Shown here: piece by piece, positions 7,615-16,675 of the stretch
How positions within the stretch are numbered: position 1 is the first letter of the stretch
How the letters are laid out: each line of letters opens with the position of its first letter
Assembly (NCBI RefSeq): GCF_018137965.1
Contig: NZ_CP073100.1
Location: 1,488,001 to 1,552,000 of the forward strand
Source of the DNA: Luteolibacter ambystomatis
GTDB taxonomy: Bacteria > Verrucomicrobiota > Verrucomicrobiia > Verrucomicrobiales > Akkermansiaceae
Direction of reading: 5' to 3'
Length of the DNA stretch: 64,000 bases
Made by a program: the position numbers and the translations under genes
Notes under the pieces: model-generated
What the model saw: only the letters and a program-made list of their open reading frames with translations
Told to the model about the DNA's origin: nothing
Databases searched by the model: none

Positions 7615-10065
7615 ATGAACCCCCAAAAAACCTCCATCCTTCCCTATCTTGCGATAGGTCTTCTATGTACCCAAACAGCCCGCTCCACTCTTGTGGCCGG
7701 GTGGCAGATGAATGAGGCCAGTGGCACCATCGCGGATATCTCAGGCAATGGGCTCACCGGCACTCCATCCGCAGGAGGCCTGACTTACGCCCAACCGTCG
7801 GTGCCAGCAGGCGCCTATGGTGCCATCACGGTGACTGCGGCGAACGCTACCGCACTCGGGACATCGATCAATTTCACACGAGCCAGCAGTGGTGGCTTCA
7901 CGGTGAATGGAACGGCGGGTGGAGTATTGGAGAAACTCGCCGAGGCTGGTCCGAGCACGGGGAAATTCACCGCGATGGCATGGATCAATTCCTCGGGCCT
8001 GCCTGCCTCCACGACCTATCGTGTTTTCGGTACAGGCCCGTCCGGCGGCTGGGGATTGGGCCTCGGTAATGTGGACCGGGTCAAGTTCACCACGTTCGGG
8101 AACACCGACTATCTTTCGACCGGCACCTATCCGTTCAATGGCAACTGGCATCACCTCGCGGTGACATGGAACAATGGCGTGGTGACCACCTATGTGGATG
8201 GCAATGTAGCGGCGCTCGGCAGCGCGGCGACAACATTCACCGATGAAATGACGACGGCTTTCCGCATCGGTGGCAATGCCAACGGGACGGATTACTTCAA
8301 TGGGCGCATCGATGAATTGAAGATCTATGACACGGCGATGACCGCCTCGGAAATTATCGCGGCGGCCGTGCCTGCGACGGTGGGTGACCCGGCGATATCG
8401 GGACCGACCAATGTCTCCGGCAATAGCAATGGCACCTCCACCAGTCTGGTCATCCCGATCCAGAATACAGGAGCGACCCAGACATTGACCTTCAGCTCGG
8501 CCACTCTGTCCGGCGCCGATGCCGCGAGCTTCTCAGTGGCGGACATCACGCCATCGATCGCGCCTGGCGGCATGGGTTCCGCGACACTCGTTTTCACGCC
8601 TTCCGGTACCCGTACCTATGTGGCTAATCTGAACCTGGCCAGCAATGATCCGGTCACGCCCACACTGGTCATCGGGGTATCGGTCACCGTCATGGATCCC
8701 ACGGCGGTGGTGCCAGCGTCTCTCGATTTCGGAAGCCTGCTTTATACACCCGGTGCCCAGCAACTCGGGTTGACCATTCACAATTCCGGCGGTTCGGCCA
8801 ATCTCCAGGTGGTGTCCGCAGTTGTGCAGGGATCCAATCCCAGCCGCTTTTCCGTTGCCTCTCTTCCGGCACCGATCGCTGCGGGAGCGGATGGCTCGCT
8901 GATCGTGGCTTTCGATCCCGGCACGGAAGGTGGAAATTTCTTCGACCGCCTTGTCGTGACCACCAACGATCCGGTGAACCCCGTCCGCACCGTCGACCTC
9001 TCCGCCAGTGTCGCGTTTACGGCGGACACAGGCACTCTCCAGCTTGCCAACGGGAACTTCAACGCGAACACGTGGTATTCCGAAAACAGCACTGCTCCCA
9101 ACGGTTGGACCAATTCGACAAACACGGACGGACTCTATGGCCAGAGTGGCCCCGCCACTCCGAATCTCACCAGCAACGCCGCTCATTTCAAGGCCGCGGG
9201 TGGTATGTTCATCCAGCAACCGCTGGCCAATACGAATCCGGGGCTGAGAGCGTCCGCGCTTCAAACCGTGACGCTTGGGATGGATGTGGGCTATCGCAAT
9301 GATGCGGCTACATCCGGCGATATCGTGGTCCGTGTCTCTCTGGTGGATCTCACCACCAATCAAGAGGTGGCGGGACGCAATATCCGTATCGCCGATACAG
9401 GAGTGAAAGCGGGAACCGCCTCCAACCAGCTCACTTCGGTTTCGATGCTGCTTACCTATGATTCGTCGTCGTTCCCGAATGATCCGCTGGCCATTCGCAT
9501 CCGGCAGTCGCTTCCCGCGTTGCCGACGGCGGACACCTACAAGGCAACGGCCATCGTGGACAATGTCACGCTTCACTTCACGGGTAACTATGCTCCCACC
9601 GCCTACGACACATGGACGGTTGGAGCCGGCCTCACACCCGGCGCCAATGATGCTCCAGGAACCGATGCCGACAAGGATGGCCGCAGCAATTTCCACGAAT
9701 TCGCCTTCGGCGGGAATCCTCTTTCGACAGGTTCCAGTGGTGAAGCCAAGGCTCTCACGGTGGATACCGATGGGGATGCTTTCCAAGAGCTGATCCTTAC
9801 CGTCGCCGTACGGGCGGGAGCTGAATTCAGCGGCACACCCTCGATGACCGCCTCCACCGATGGAGTGACCTACACCATCGAGGGTACCACCGATCTGACC
9901 CTTTTCACCGAGCCGGTGACGGGTCCTCTCGCCACTCCGGTGATTCCGGAAGGTTGGCCGGCTTCTCCGCCGTCCGGCTATGCCTACAGGTCCTTCAGGC
10001 TGGTCAATTCCCCCGGACTGTCCGGAAAAGGATTCATCCGGGCCCGGGCCTCCCAGTCGCCTTGA
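7615..10065 (+). CDS. Large secreted LamG protein with choice-of-anchor-D repeats
   Basis: An 816-residue exported protein. A signal peptide occupies about 1-24, then a LamG domain (about 26-250) that nearly repeats the protein at 4618-5439 (shared blocks include FGNTDYLSTGT and FNGRIDELKIY). Two immunoglobulin-like repeats of the choice-of-anchor-D/ASPM-SPD-2-Hydin type follow (about 258-355 and 365-465; SLDFGSLLYTPGAQQLGLTI is typical). Next comes a jelly-roll-like segment (about 470-660) and a C-terminal segment found on verrucomicrobial surface proteins, with DADKDGRSNFHEFAFGG (calcium-loop-like) and the end RSFRLVNSPG. It has no PEP-CTERM signal, unlike its shorter paralogue. It is a probable target of the upstream sigma factor, by position only. 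Confidence 0.88.
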   Translation: MNPQKTSILPYLAIGLLCTQTARSTLVAGWQMNEASGTIADISGNGLTGTPSAGGLTYAQPSVPAGAYGAITVTAANATALGTSINFTRASSGGFTVNGTAGGVLEKLAEAGPSTGKFTAMAWINSSGLPASTTYRVFGTGPSGGWGLGLGNVDRVKFTTFGNTDYLSTGTYPFNGNWHHLAVTWNNGVVTTYVDGNVAALGSAATTFTDEMTTAFRIGGNANGTDYFNGRIDELKIYDTAMTASEIIAAAVPATVGDPAISGPTNVSGNSNGTSTSLVIPIQNTGATQTLTFSSATLSGADAASFSVADITPSIAPGGMGSATLVFTPSGTRTYVANLNLASNDPVTPTLVIGVSVTVMDPTAVVPASLDFGSLLYTPGAQQLGLTIHNSGGSANLQVVSAVVQGSNPSRFSVASLPAPIAAGADGSLIVAFDPGTEGGNFFDRLVVTTNDPVNPVRTVDLSASVAFTADTGTLQLANGNFNANTWYSENSTAPNGWTNSTNTDGLYGQSGPATPNLTSNAAHFKAAGGMFIQQPLANTNPGLRASALQTVTLGMDVGYRNDAATSGDIVVRVSLVDLTTNQEVAGRNIRIADTGVKAGTASNQLTSVSMLLTYDSSSFPNDPLAIRIRQSLPALPTADTYKATAIVDNVTLHFTGNYAPTAYDTWTVGAGLTPGANDAPGTDADKDGRSNFHEFAFGGNPLSTGSSGEAKALTVDTDGDAFQELILTVAVRAGAEFSGTPSMTASTDGVTYTIEGTTDLTLFTEPVTGPLATPVIPEGWPASPPSGYAYRSFRLVNSPGLSGKGFIRARASQSP

Positions 10066-10090
10066 TTTCATTGGGTACATGCAATAGAGA

Positions 10091-10125
10091 GGCCGTCCGG
10101 GGGCACTCCCCGGGCGGTCTTTGTG
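10091..10125 (+). terminator. Terminator after the large LamG gene
   Basis: A 12-bp GC-rich stem with two G-T pairs (GGCCGTCCGGGG with CCCCGGGCGGTC) and a 5-base loop, followed by a short weak T stretch. Confidence 0.7.
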
Positions 10126-10171
10126 TAAAAAACAGTGGCATTCCGCGGCCCTCTCGTTTGGCATCGCTCCC

Positions 10172-10945
10172 GTGATTCATCCCACCGCGGTCATTTCCCC
10201 GGATGCCAGACTCGGCGCGAACGTACGTGTAGGCCCCTATTGCGTCATCGGCGCGAATGTTGAAATCGGCGACGATTGCGTGCTGCATTCCCATGTCGTT
10301 ATCCACGGCACCTCGAAAATCGGCAAGGCCAACGAGTTCTTTCCTTTCGCCGCCGTGGGCGGGAAATCCCAGGATCTCAAGTATGAGGGGGAGCCGACCT
10401 ACCTGATCGTTGGCGACCGCAACGTGTTCCGCGAGAACTGCACCGTCCACCGTGGCACGCACGCCCATACACCAACGCGGATCGGCAATGACAACCTGTT
10501 CCTGAGTTACTCTCATGTGGCTCACGACTGCCAGCTCGGCAGCCACATCATCCTTTCCAACAACGGCACCCTCGGCGGGCACGTGACGGTGGACGATCAC
10601 GCCATCGTTTCCGGGGTCACCGCTGTGCACCAGTTCTGCCGCATCGGCCAGCACTCGATCACCGGTGGTTGCTCGAAGATCGTGCAGGACATCCCGCCGT
10701 TCATGATCGTGGACGGCAACCCGGCCTCCACCCGCGGCCTCAATCTCGTGGGCCTCCAGCGCCGCGGTTTTTCGGAGGAATCCATCCGTGCCCTCAAGAG
10801 CGCCTACAAGAAGCTGTTTCTGAAAAAGGACGCGAACTTCTCGATCGCACTCAGCTCGCTCAAGGCCACCCATGCCGCCTCCGATCCCCAGGTGGCGCAC
10901 CTCATCGAGTTCATCGAAAGCTCGCAACGCGGAGTGAGCCGCTGA
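10172..10945 (+). CDS. lpxA: Acyl-ACP--UDP-N-acetylglucosamine O-acyltransferase
   Basis: First enzyme of lipid A synthesis: it moves a 3-hydroxyacyl chain from ACP to UDP-GlcNAc in the cytoplasm. The frame opens further upstream, but the GTG at 10172 gives the family start (IHPTAVISPDARLG) and 257 residues, the usual length. The N-terminal two thirds are left-handed beta-helix hexapeptide repeats. The catalytic-His segment HVAHDCQLG, then GGHVTVDDHAIVSG, TAVHQFCRIG and the helical tail starting at GLQRRGF are all present. It shows that the organism has a Gram-negative outer membrane. No other lpx gene is in the window. Confidence 0.95.
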   Translation: MIHPTAVISPDARLGANVRVGPYCVIGANVEIGDDCVLHSHVVIHGTSKIGKANEFFPFAAVGGKSQDLKYEGEPTYLIVGDRNVFRENCTVHRGTHAHTPTRIGNDNLFLSYSHVAHDCQLGSHIILSNNGTLGGHVTVDDHAIVSGVTAVHQFCRIGQHSITGGCSKIVQDIPPFMIVDGNPASTRGLNLVGLQRRGFSEESIRALKSAYKKLFLKKDANFSIALSSLKATHAASDPQVAHLIEFIESSQRGVSR

Positions 10946-10949
10946 GACG

Positions 10950-11546
10950 ATGGATGCTGCGGAACGACTCGCTCGCCAGCTCCGCTTCATCATCGAGGCG
11001 GACAAACTCAAGGAAGTCTTCCGCCAGAGTTTATGCTCGCAGAGCCGCAGGCAGGAGAACGATGCCGAGCATTCCTGGCATCTGGCGCTGCTGGTCATCA
11101 CGCTGGCGGAGCATTCGAACGTTCCGGACATCGATGTCGCGCGCGTGCTCAAGATGGTGATCCTCCATGACCTGGTGGAGATCGATGCGGGCGATACCTT
11201 CGCCTACGATGCCGCAGGAGCAGCGGATCAGAAGGAGCGAGAAGCCCGCGCGGCGGATCGGATCTTCGGGCTGCTGCCGGACGATCAAGCCGTGGAATTT
11301 CGAGCCATCTGGGAGGAGTTCGAGACTCGGGAAACCCCGGAGGCCAAATTCGCTTCAGCGGTGGACCGTCTCCAGCCGATGCTCCTGAATATTTTAACAG
11401 ATGGCACTTCGTGGAAGAAATACGGCATCACGCATGACCGTGTCGTCGCGCGAAACCGCACCATCGAAGAAGGCTCGGAGAAGCTATGGCGCTGTATGTC
11501 CGCGCTATTGGACGAGGCGGTCGCAAAAGGGGATCTGAAGAAGTAG
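10950..11546 (+). CDS. HD-domain hydrolase, HDDC2/YfbR-like
   Basis: A 198-residue cytoplasmic HD-superfamily phosphohydrolase. The metal-binding signature is clear: His in NDAEHSWHLALL, His-Asp in MVILHDLVEIDAGD, and a downstream Asp in SAVDRLQPM. Family members act as 5'-deoxynucleotidases or related nucleotide phosphohydrolases. It starts four bases after lpxA and is probably co-transcribed. The substrate is not determined by sequence. Confidence 0.88.
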   Translation: MDAAERLARQLRFIIEADKLKEVFRQSLCSQSRRQENDAEHSWHLALLVITLAEHSNVPDIDVARVLKMVILHDLVEIDAGDTFAYDAAGAADQKEREARAADRIFGLLPDDQAVEFRAIWEEFETRETPEAKFASAVDRLQPMLLNILTDGTSWKKYGITHDRVVARNRTIEEGSEKLWRCMSALLDEAVAKGDLKK

Positions 11547-11555
11547 CACAAGTTT

Positions 11556-11750
11556 TCAACTTGAGAGTGGGTGTGGTCCGCCAATGTGGTAGAGCCGCGA
11601 CCGTGCTCGCAAAATCATTCGCTGCTCTTTCCTGATGCCGGGCTTATCCCACTCACGGGCAGGAGTATCGGGAAGTAATTCACAAATCATATCCAACTGC
11701 GATTCAGAAAGTTGCAACATCGAATTAGCTGGAAGCACATGGCCTGCCAT
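11556..11750 (-). pseudogene. Possible degraded IS5-like transposase N-terminus
   Basis: A 64-codon frame whose middle (LSESQLDMICELLPDTPAREW) resembles the N-terminal domain of IS5-family transposases, which begin with a similar L-S/T-x-x-Q-x-x-x-I-x-x-L-L-P pattern. The conserved tail of that domain is lost after about residue 45, and no DDE domain follows. It adjoins AT-richer sequence and a gene that looks acquired. The match is short, so this is a tentative call. Confidence 0.28.
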
Positions 11751-11966
11751 ATCTTCAAGGTTTCGGGATAGGTTCTATAGTTTTTTTCCTTTCCCTTTGC
11801 TTTTGCCGTGGCTGGTTTCCGAGAGGATTGCGGCCAGATCTGAGCCTCGTTGAAATTTTTTAGGAATTCTCAGTAGCAGTAGAATTGAAATTCCATCTGC
11901 GCATCCAGTATGCTCCATGCACGAAGCGCGCTATTGACAGCAATGTTTGCTCCGCAAATTACCGCA
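11751..11966. other. AT-rich non-coding stretch before the GH71/GH99-like gene
   Basis: Visibly richer in A/T than its surroundings, with T runs near 11778-11800. I see no gene or RNA in it. It may hold the promoter of the glycosidase-like gene and remains of an insertion. Confidence 0.4.
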
Positions 11967-13187
11967 ATGCCCCTCCATACTCCACACTTGCGCATACTTT
12001 CCCGGCACGTTTTGGCATTGTTATTTTGGTTGTTCGCGTTCCTCGGGCGGGGCCAGGCCGTTGAGCAGCTTCTCCTCGCGCATTACATGCCCTGGTATGC
12101 GAGCAAGCCCGTGAGCGGGGGGTGGGGCTGGCATTGGACGATGAATCACTTCGACCCGGATCGCGTCCTCGGGGATGGAAGACGTGAAGCCGCGTCGCAT
12201 GATTATCCGCTGATTGGCCTTTACGATTCGGCTGACGATTGCGTGCTTGAGTGCCACGTTCTGCTGATGAAGCTGGCGGGGCTGCACGGAGTGATCATCG
12301 ATTGGTATGGCACGTCCGGGCTCAACGACTACGCGATGCTCCATCGAAACACCGAAAAGCTCATCCCGTGGCTCAGAAAAGCAGGGCTGCGCTTTGCCAT
12401 CTGCTACGAAGACAGCACGTTGAAAAAGCTCGATGCCGCCGCCGCGGTGAAGCAAGGCACCGCCGATTTGCAATGGGTGGAGAAACATTGGTTTGGCGAC
12501 GAGGCGTATGTTAATTACAAGCACCGGCCCGTGCTGCTCGTCTTCGGCCCGCAGTATCTCGATCGGAAGGCATGGAGCGAGATGCGAAAGATGTGGCGCA
12601 GCATGCCGCTCCTCTTCGGCTTGCCGCACTTGGCGAAAAATCACGGCCTCGACGGCATTTTTGCCTGGCCGCCGGTGCGGGGCGGCAAGACGCTGTCACC
12701 TGCGGAATGGCGCGGGGAGCTCGAACCGCTCTATACCGGCGGCGAGCCGTTCATCGCCGGCGCGTTCCCCGGTTTCCACGACATCTATAAACAGGCCGGT
12801 GTGCGCGACGACAGCTACGGCACGATCGAGCACCGCGATGGCGCGACTTTCGCCGAAACGCTCGATCTCGCGCTGCGAAGCAAATCGCCACTGATCCAAG
12901 TCGCAACGTGGAATGACTACGGCGAAGGCACGGTGATCGAACCGACGAGCAATCACGGCTATCGCTACCTCGAACTTTTGCAACGGCGCGTGAAACCTCA
13001 GGGATACGGCGTCGCCGACCTGCGCCTGCCCGTGATGCTTTACCAACTCCGCAAGCGCGGCACAAGCGACGCGGAGCTTGCCGCTGCGCTGGATCAGGCC
13101 GCCGCGTTGCTCTTCGCCTCGAAGTGCGCCGAAGCTGCGGCGGTGCTCGCAAAGGTCAGCACCACGCTCGACCAGCAAGTTCGATGA
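11967..13187 (+). CDS. Secreted glycoside hydrolase family 71/99-like protein
   Basis: A 406-residue exported protein; the ATG at 11967 gives a signal peptide with the hydrophobic core VLALLFWLFAFLG. The mature part starts with LLLAHYMPWYASKPVSGGWG and later has HGVIIDWYGTSGLNDYAML. These resemble the endo-mannanase/endo-mannosidase (GH99) and alpha-1,3-glucanase (GH71) TIM-barrel superfamily. Two acidic stretches (VIIDWYG and TWNDYGEGTVIEP) are candidate active-site elements. It is probably periplasmic or extracellular, cutting a host or plant polysaccharide. Remnants of mobile elements on both sides and AT-rich flanks suggest horizontal gain. The exact substrate is unknown. Confidence 0.8.
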   Translation: MPLHTPHLRILSRHVLALLFWLFAFLGRGQAVEQLLLAHYMPWYASKPVSGGWGWHWTMNHFDPDRVLGDGRREAASHDYPLIGLYDSADDCVLECHVLLMKLAGLHGVIIDWYGTSGLNDYAMLHRNTEKLIPWLRKAGLRFAICYEDSTLKKLDAAAAVKQGTADLQWVEKHWFGDEAYVNYKHRPVLLVFGPQYLDRKAWSEMRKMWRSMPLLFGLPHLAKNHGLDGIFAWPPVRGGKTLSPAEWRGELEPLYTGGEPFIAGAFPGFHDIYKQAGVRDDSYGTIEHRDGATFAETLDLALRSKSPLIQVATWNDYGEGTVIEPTSNHGYRYLELLQRRVKPQGYGVADLRLPVMLYQLRKRGTSDAELAAALDQAAALLFASKCAEAAAVLAKVSTTLDQQVR

Positions 13188-13434
13188 TCGCACACTTCGT
13201 TATCCGCGAAAAACCCGGAATTGCCAGGGTGACCGCCGTTGAGTTTTTGGTCCATCCGGAGTGAGAACATCCAGATGCTTGGCTACGTCCGGTGACTTCG
13301 AAATTCAAGCTCCCTCTTTCCTGTCGTAAGCGTTACCCAGACCACCTTCCGTAATTTCTGTGGGTCTTTCCTAGATGTTCGGTCCCACGAAGAGGTGGCA
13401 CAAAGAAAGGGAAGATGCCAACCTCCGAGCAATT
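13188..13434. other. Intergenic stretch without a recognised gene
   Basis: No credible coding frame or structured RNA seen between the glycosidase-like gene and the transposase remnant. It is part of a roughly 685-base region that carries only broken fragments. Confidence 0.5.
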
Positions 13435-13527
13435 ATGGGACAACTACTTCACGGCAGCGCCAGAACGATGGCGGCAGTGCGTCGTGCGATCCAGCATAGT
13501 CAAGAAAGCCTGAGATCTCTCTCCGGG
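13435..13527 (+). pseudogene. Fragment of an IS481-like transposase N-terminus
   Basis: About 31 codons. MGQLLHGSARTMAAVRRAIQ and the following HSQESLRSLS match the start of IS481-group transposases, which begin with M-G-Q-x-L-H-G-x-A-x-T-x-x-A-x-R-x-A-I-Q. The remainder of the transposase is absent, and the frame changes character straight after. This is a deleted remnant, not an active element. Confidence 0.6.
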
Positions 13528-13536
13528 ACTGAACAC

Positions 13537-13845
13537 CTAGAGCCGATCAAGCCGGGAGCTTTGGGGGTCGAAGCCCAGCCACTCCACCAGCTTTCGCCGA
13601 GCCCTATCGTAGACGGGTATCTTCTCCAGCTTCCAGAGGGAGATTGAGTTCTTCTCATAGCCAATGAGCGCCCCAAGGGCGCTATGGGTAAACTTCATGG
13701 CGGCTCTCTTTTGCCGGACATGCTCGATGAGGGTTACCGGGGAGCTGTTGGCTGTGGATCTATCCATTCGCCGCATAGGCTTGCGCGGAGTCCTCATTTT
13801 CAGAGAAATGCGTTGCTCGGTGCGCATTGCACAAATTCCCAACAC
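13537..13845 (-). pseudogene. Diverged XRE-like helix-turn-helix ORF in a mobile-element graveyard
   Basis: A 102-codon frame. Its second half (VTLIEHVRQKRAAMKFTHSA through VEWLGFDP) follows the pattern of short DNA-binding proteins with an XRE-type helix-turn-helix ending in a (F/Y)LG(F/Y)DP motif, often found beside insertions and integrases. Several positions normally conserved (the Q in helix 2, W-E in the turn) are changed, and the N-terminal 35 residues look like random high-GC coding. It is either a decayed gene or a very diverged regulator. It overlaps no other gene. Confidence 0.45.
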
Positions 13846-13872
13846 TGCTCACAAGCAGGAATGCTTGTGCTA

Positions 13873-14571
13873 CTACGCCGGCACGCGGCTCAGGAACTCC
13901 ACCACCGCTTCCCGGCAGACATCCGGATTCGTTGCCAGCAGCAGATGTGGCGACTCGATCCACACCGAATCCGCTTCCGGGAAATGCCGCTCCAATCTCG
14001 ACTGTGATTCCCAGGAAAGAACCTCATCGTGGTGCGCTTGAACCAGCAGCACCGGCAGCGATTCGAACGATGGACAATCGCTTTCCTGTAACGCGAGAAT
14101 CACTTCCGCTCGTGCGCTGAGAGTCGCCGATGGCACGCTGCGGATCGCCGCACCCAACGACTCCACCAACTCATGAGTGGCTTCCGGTCCCGCGAGATAC
14201 TTCTTCAGAAAAATAGCAGGCGGCGGCAGCAGGAACAACGGTCGCAACGGCACAAGGGCCAAACCTGCCGGAGCAGGAGACGCACAGAATCCACCGGCGA
14301 TCACCAGCGCCTCAACCCGCCCACGCTCCCGCTTCGCGAGCTTCATTGCGATCGGACCGGAGAACGATTCCCCGATCAACACCAGCGGTCCTTCCGGCAA
14401 TTGCGGCGCGAGTGCCGTCACCAACGACTCATAATCCTGCGCTCCTTCCTTCGGGATCGGCAGGACCGTCACCGGATGGCCATGCCAATCGCCGCCCGCG
14501 AATTCCCGGCTCAGGACGTCAGTGCCATCCAAGCCGGGAAAAATGACGACGTGTGGAAGAACGGAGTTCAA
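13873..14571 (-). CDS. Alpha/beta hydrolase
   Basis: A 232-residue protein with the alpha/beta-hydrolase core: an oxyanion region near VVIFPGLDGT, the nucleophile elbow GESFSG (Ser near residue 70), an acid in AHHDEV and a His in ESPHLLLATNP. It has no signal peptide, so it is cytoplasmic. Its start overlaps the end of the sialate O-acetylesterase gene by four bases (ATGA), so the two are translated together. It probably hydrolyses a small ester or amide; the substrate is unknown. Confidence 0.85.
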   Translation of the reverse strand: MNSVLPHVVIFPGLDGTDVLSREFAGGDWHGHPVTVLPIPKEGAQDYESLVTALAPQLPEGPLVLIGESFSGPIAMKLAKRERGRVEALVIAGGFCASPAPAGLALVPLRPLFLLPPPAIFLKKYLAGPEATHELVESLGAAIRSVPSATLSARAEVILALQESDCPSFESLPVLLVQAHHDEVLSWESQSRLERHFPEADSVWIESPHLLLATNPDVCREAVVEFLSRVPA

Positions 14572-16562
14572 TGCGCTGCCTGACTATAAACTTCGACTTC
14601 CGAGAGGAAAGCAAAGTTTGGATCAAACCCGTCTTGCTGCGGGTAATGATCCTCGATGGTGGCGCGGACAAAGCGGGCCGGAGTGGCGGCAAAGCGTGCT
14701 GTGGAAGCACCGGCGGTCTTCGCGGCGAAGGCATTGCGACCCACTTCCGTGAAGTTCTTGCCATCGGTGCTGACGGACACGGCCACCGTCTTGGTCGCGC
14801 CGATGTTCGGCACACCGTAGCGGATCGCTTGCACCGGACGCTGCACGCCGAGGTCGATCGTCACCGTCTTCGGGAACTGCGGTGTCTCATTGGTGGCGTA
14901 GCAGGTGCCTGCGGTGTTGCCCCAGGTGCCGTCGGTCAGACCCGCGTTCCAGCCCTTGTTGTTCGCGTCGCTGGATTGATACGGGCGTCCGACGGAGACC
15001 AGTTCGCCGAGGGTCGGATCGACCGGCCAGTGGCTGTTGAAACCACCCGCTGGCAGCTTCTCCTTGTTCATTAGGTTCGGTTCGGCGATCTGCGACCAAG
15101 CGAAGCGGACCTGGAAGGGCGTGGCGACCTTGTCGCTGTGCACCAGCACCGACTTGCCATCCGGAGCGATCTTGGCCTCAGCCTGCACGAAATTGCCATC
15201 GTCACCGGCGACCTCAAACCAGTCCGGATCCTTGCCATCGCGGGTGATCAGACCGGAACCGGTTTCGCTGAAGGTCACACGGATGTTGCCGCCCTCGATC
15301 TTGTAGCCCGAGTAGAGCGGACCGGAACGGACCACGCCCTTCTTGCCATACACATCAGCGAGCGCCCACTGGAGCAGGCGGTAGGCGACATCCGATTTGT
15401 TGGTGGGGTGGATGTCCTTCGGGTTGCCGACGTCATTGGTGACGGCCATCCCGGTGTGCGGCACTTTGGCCAGCACCGCCTGCTGGGCGGACCAAAGCTG
15501 GGGCAGGCTGAAAGTACGATCCGCACCGTAGCCATAGGGTGCGATCTGGACGAAGAGAAACGGCGCGTCCTTGTTGTCGAACTGCTTCCGCCAGCCATCG
15601 ATCAGTGCCTGCATCTTGGTGGTGTAGGCCATCGCGTCGCCATTGTTCGACTCGCCTTGATACCAAAGGAAGCCGCGCAGGGCGTAGGGGACCAGTGGAT
15701 GGATCATCGCCTGGTAAGTACCGGTTTCACCGCCGGAGCCGACATTGAGCAGGGCGGGGGCCTTCGGCGCTTCCGGGGCGGTTTTGCCTGCGTCCATCGC
15801 CTGCTCTGCGGTGGTCGTCCAGTCGCGCAGGGTTTTCAGGTAGCCGCGGAATGCCTGGTCATACTCCGGATAGCCGGGCAGGGAGGCACGGCGGCGTTTG
15901 ACCTGTTCGGCGTATTCCGGGATCCCGGCGAGGCCTTCCTCCGCCCACCAGGGCTCGATTCGGGAGCCGCCCCAGTTGCTCTCGATCAGGCCGACGGGGA
16001 CCTTGATGTCCTCGCTGAGCCCGCGACCGAAGAAATAGGCGACGGCGGAAAAGCCTTTCACTGTCTCCGGGGTGGCCGGAGACCAGCGTCCGGGCACCTT
16101 GTCCTGGCGGTTGGGGGATACGATGTGGGGAACCTGGAACAGGCGCAGCGTGGCCGTCGTCGGAGTGGCGGCGAGCTGCTGATCCTCCGGCCGGGTCTGG
16201 CCGACCCGGAATTCCATGTTCGATTGACCGCTGGCCAGCCAAACCTCACCGACCAGCACATCTTTCACCTCCACAGGCGGAGCTCCGGCTTCAGTCACCG
16301 TGAGGGTCCGCCCCTCCGCGCTGGCGGCTTGGACCGGGAGGGTGAGTTTCCAACGACCGTTTTTATCCGCGGTGGCCGTCGCCTTCTGTCCGGCGAATTC
16401 CGCCGTCACCTGTGAGTTCGGGGTGGCCAGTCCCCAGACCGGCAGGGGACGGTCGCGCTGGAGCACGGCTCCGTTTTGGAAAAGAGGGGCCAATTCCACC
16501 GCTGCTCCGCAGGGCAGCACCGTCAGCAACAAGGCGGTCACGCCAAGAAATCTGGGCATCAT
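14568..16562 (-). CDS. Secreted sialate O-acetylesterase-like SGNH hydrolase with discoidin domain
   Basis: A 664-residue exported esterase. A signal peptide (1-20) precedes an N-terminal beta domain. The SGNH core has the nucleophile Ser in ASGQSNMEF (near residue 115), the conserved FLWYQGESN block, and the catalytic Asp/His pair in KDIHPTNKSD. After about residue 520 comes a coagulation-factor 5/8 type C (discoidin) carbohydrate-binding domain. Such enzymes remove acetyl groups from sialic acids or, in environmental Verrucomicrobia, from acetylated polysaccharides such as xylan. It is first in a two-gene operon with the alpha/beta hydrolase. Confidence 0.92.
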   Translation of the reverse strand: MMPRFLGVTALLLTVLPCGAAVELAPLFQNGAVLQRDRPLPVWGLATPNSQVTAEFAGQKATATADKNGRWKLTLPVQAASAEGRTLTVTEAGAPPVEVKDVLVGEVWLASGQSNMEFRVGQTRPEDQQLAATPTTATLRLFQVPHIVSPNRQDKVPGRWSPATPETVKGFSAVAYFFGRGLSEDIKVPVGLIESNWGGSRIEPWWAEEGLAGIPEYAEQVKRRRASLPGYPEYDQAFRGYLKTLRDWTTTAEQAMDAGKTAPEAPKAPALLNVGSGGETGTYQAMIHPLVPYALRGFLWYQGESNNGDAMAYTTKMQALIDGWRKQFDNKDAPFLFVQIAPYGYGADRTFSLPQLWSAQQAVLAKVPHTGMAVTNDVGNPKDIHPTNKSDVAYRLLQWALADVYGKKGVVRSGPLYSGYKIEGGNIRVTFSETGSGLITRDGKDPDWFEVAGDDGNFVQAEAKIAPDGKSVLVHSDKVATPFQVRFAWSQIAEPNLMNKEKLPAGGFNSHWPVDPTLGELVSVGRPYQSSDANNKGWNAGLTDGTWGNTAGTCYATNETPQFPKTVTIDLGVQRPVQAIRYGVPNIGATKTVAVSVSTDGKNFTEVGRNAFAAKTAGASTARFAATPARFVRATIEDHYPQQDGFDPNFAFLSEVEVYSQAAH

Positions 16563-16634
16563 GGCGGAATACTACGCAACGGGACTCGACGAACCATTCG
16601 TGAAAATCAACTCTCCGCGCGCAATAAAAAGGTT

Positions 16635-16652
16635 TGCATCGCGCCCGATGCA
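16635..16652. promoter_or_regulatory. Inverted repeat upstream of cysJ
   Basis: Perfect 7-bp arms TGCATCG and CGATGCA with a 4-base spacer. It lies 24-41 bases before the candidate -10 box of cysJ, between the divergent esterase and cys operons, so it could be an operator for either. The binding protein is unknown. Confidence 0.45.
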
Positions 16653-16675
16653 GACCCAGAGTCCCGTCGAAAACT

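Noticed and set aside
8533-10164. Minus-strand open frame of 543 codons
   Set aside because: Antisense to the large LamG gene; no motif, and it runs across the terminator.
10121-10171. Longer N-terminus of lpxA
   Set aside because: It would start inside the preceding terminator and add 17 residues not found in the family.
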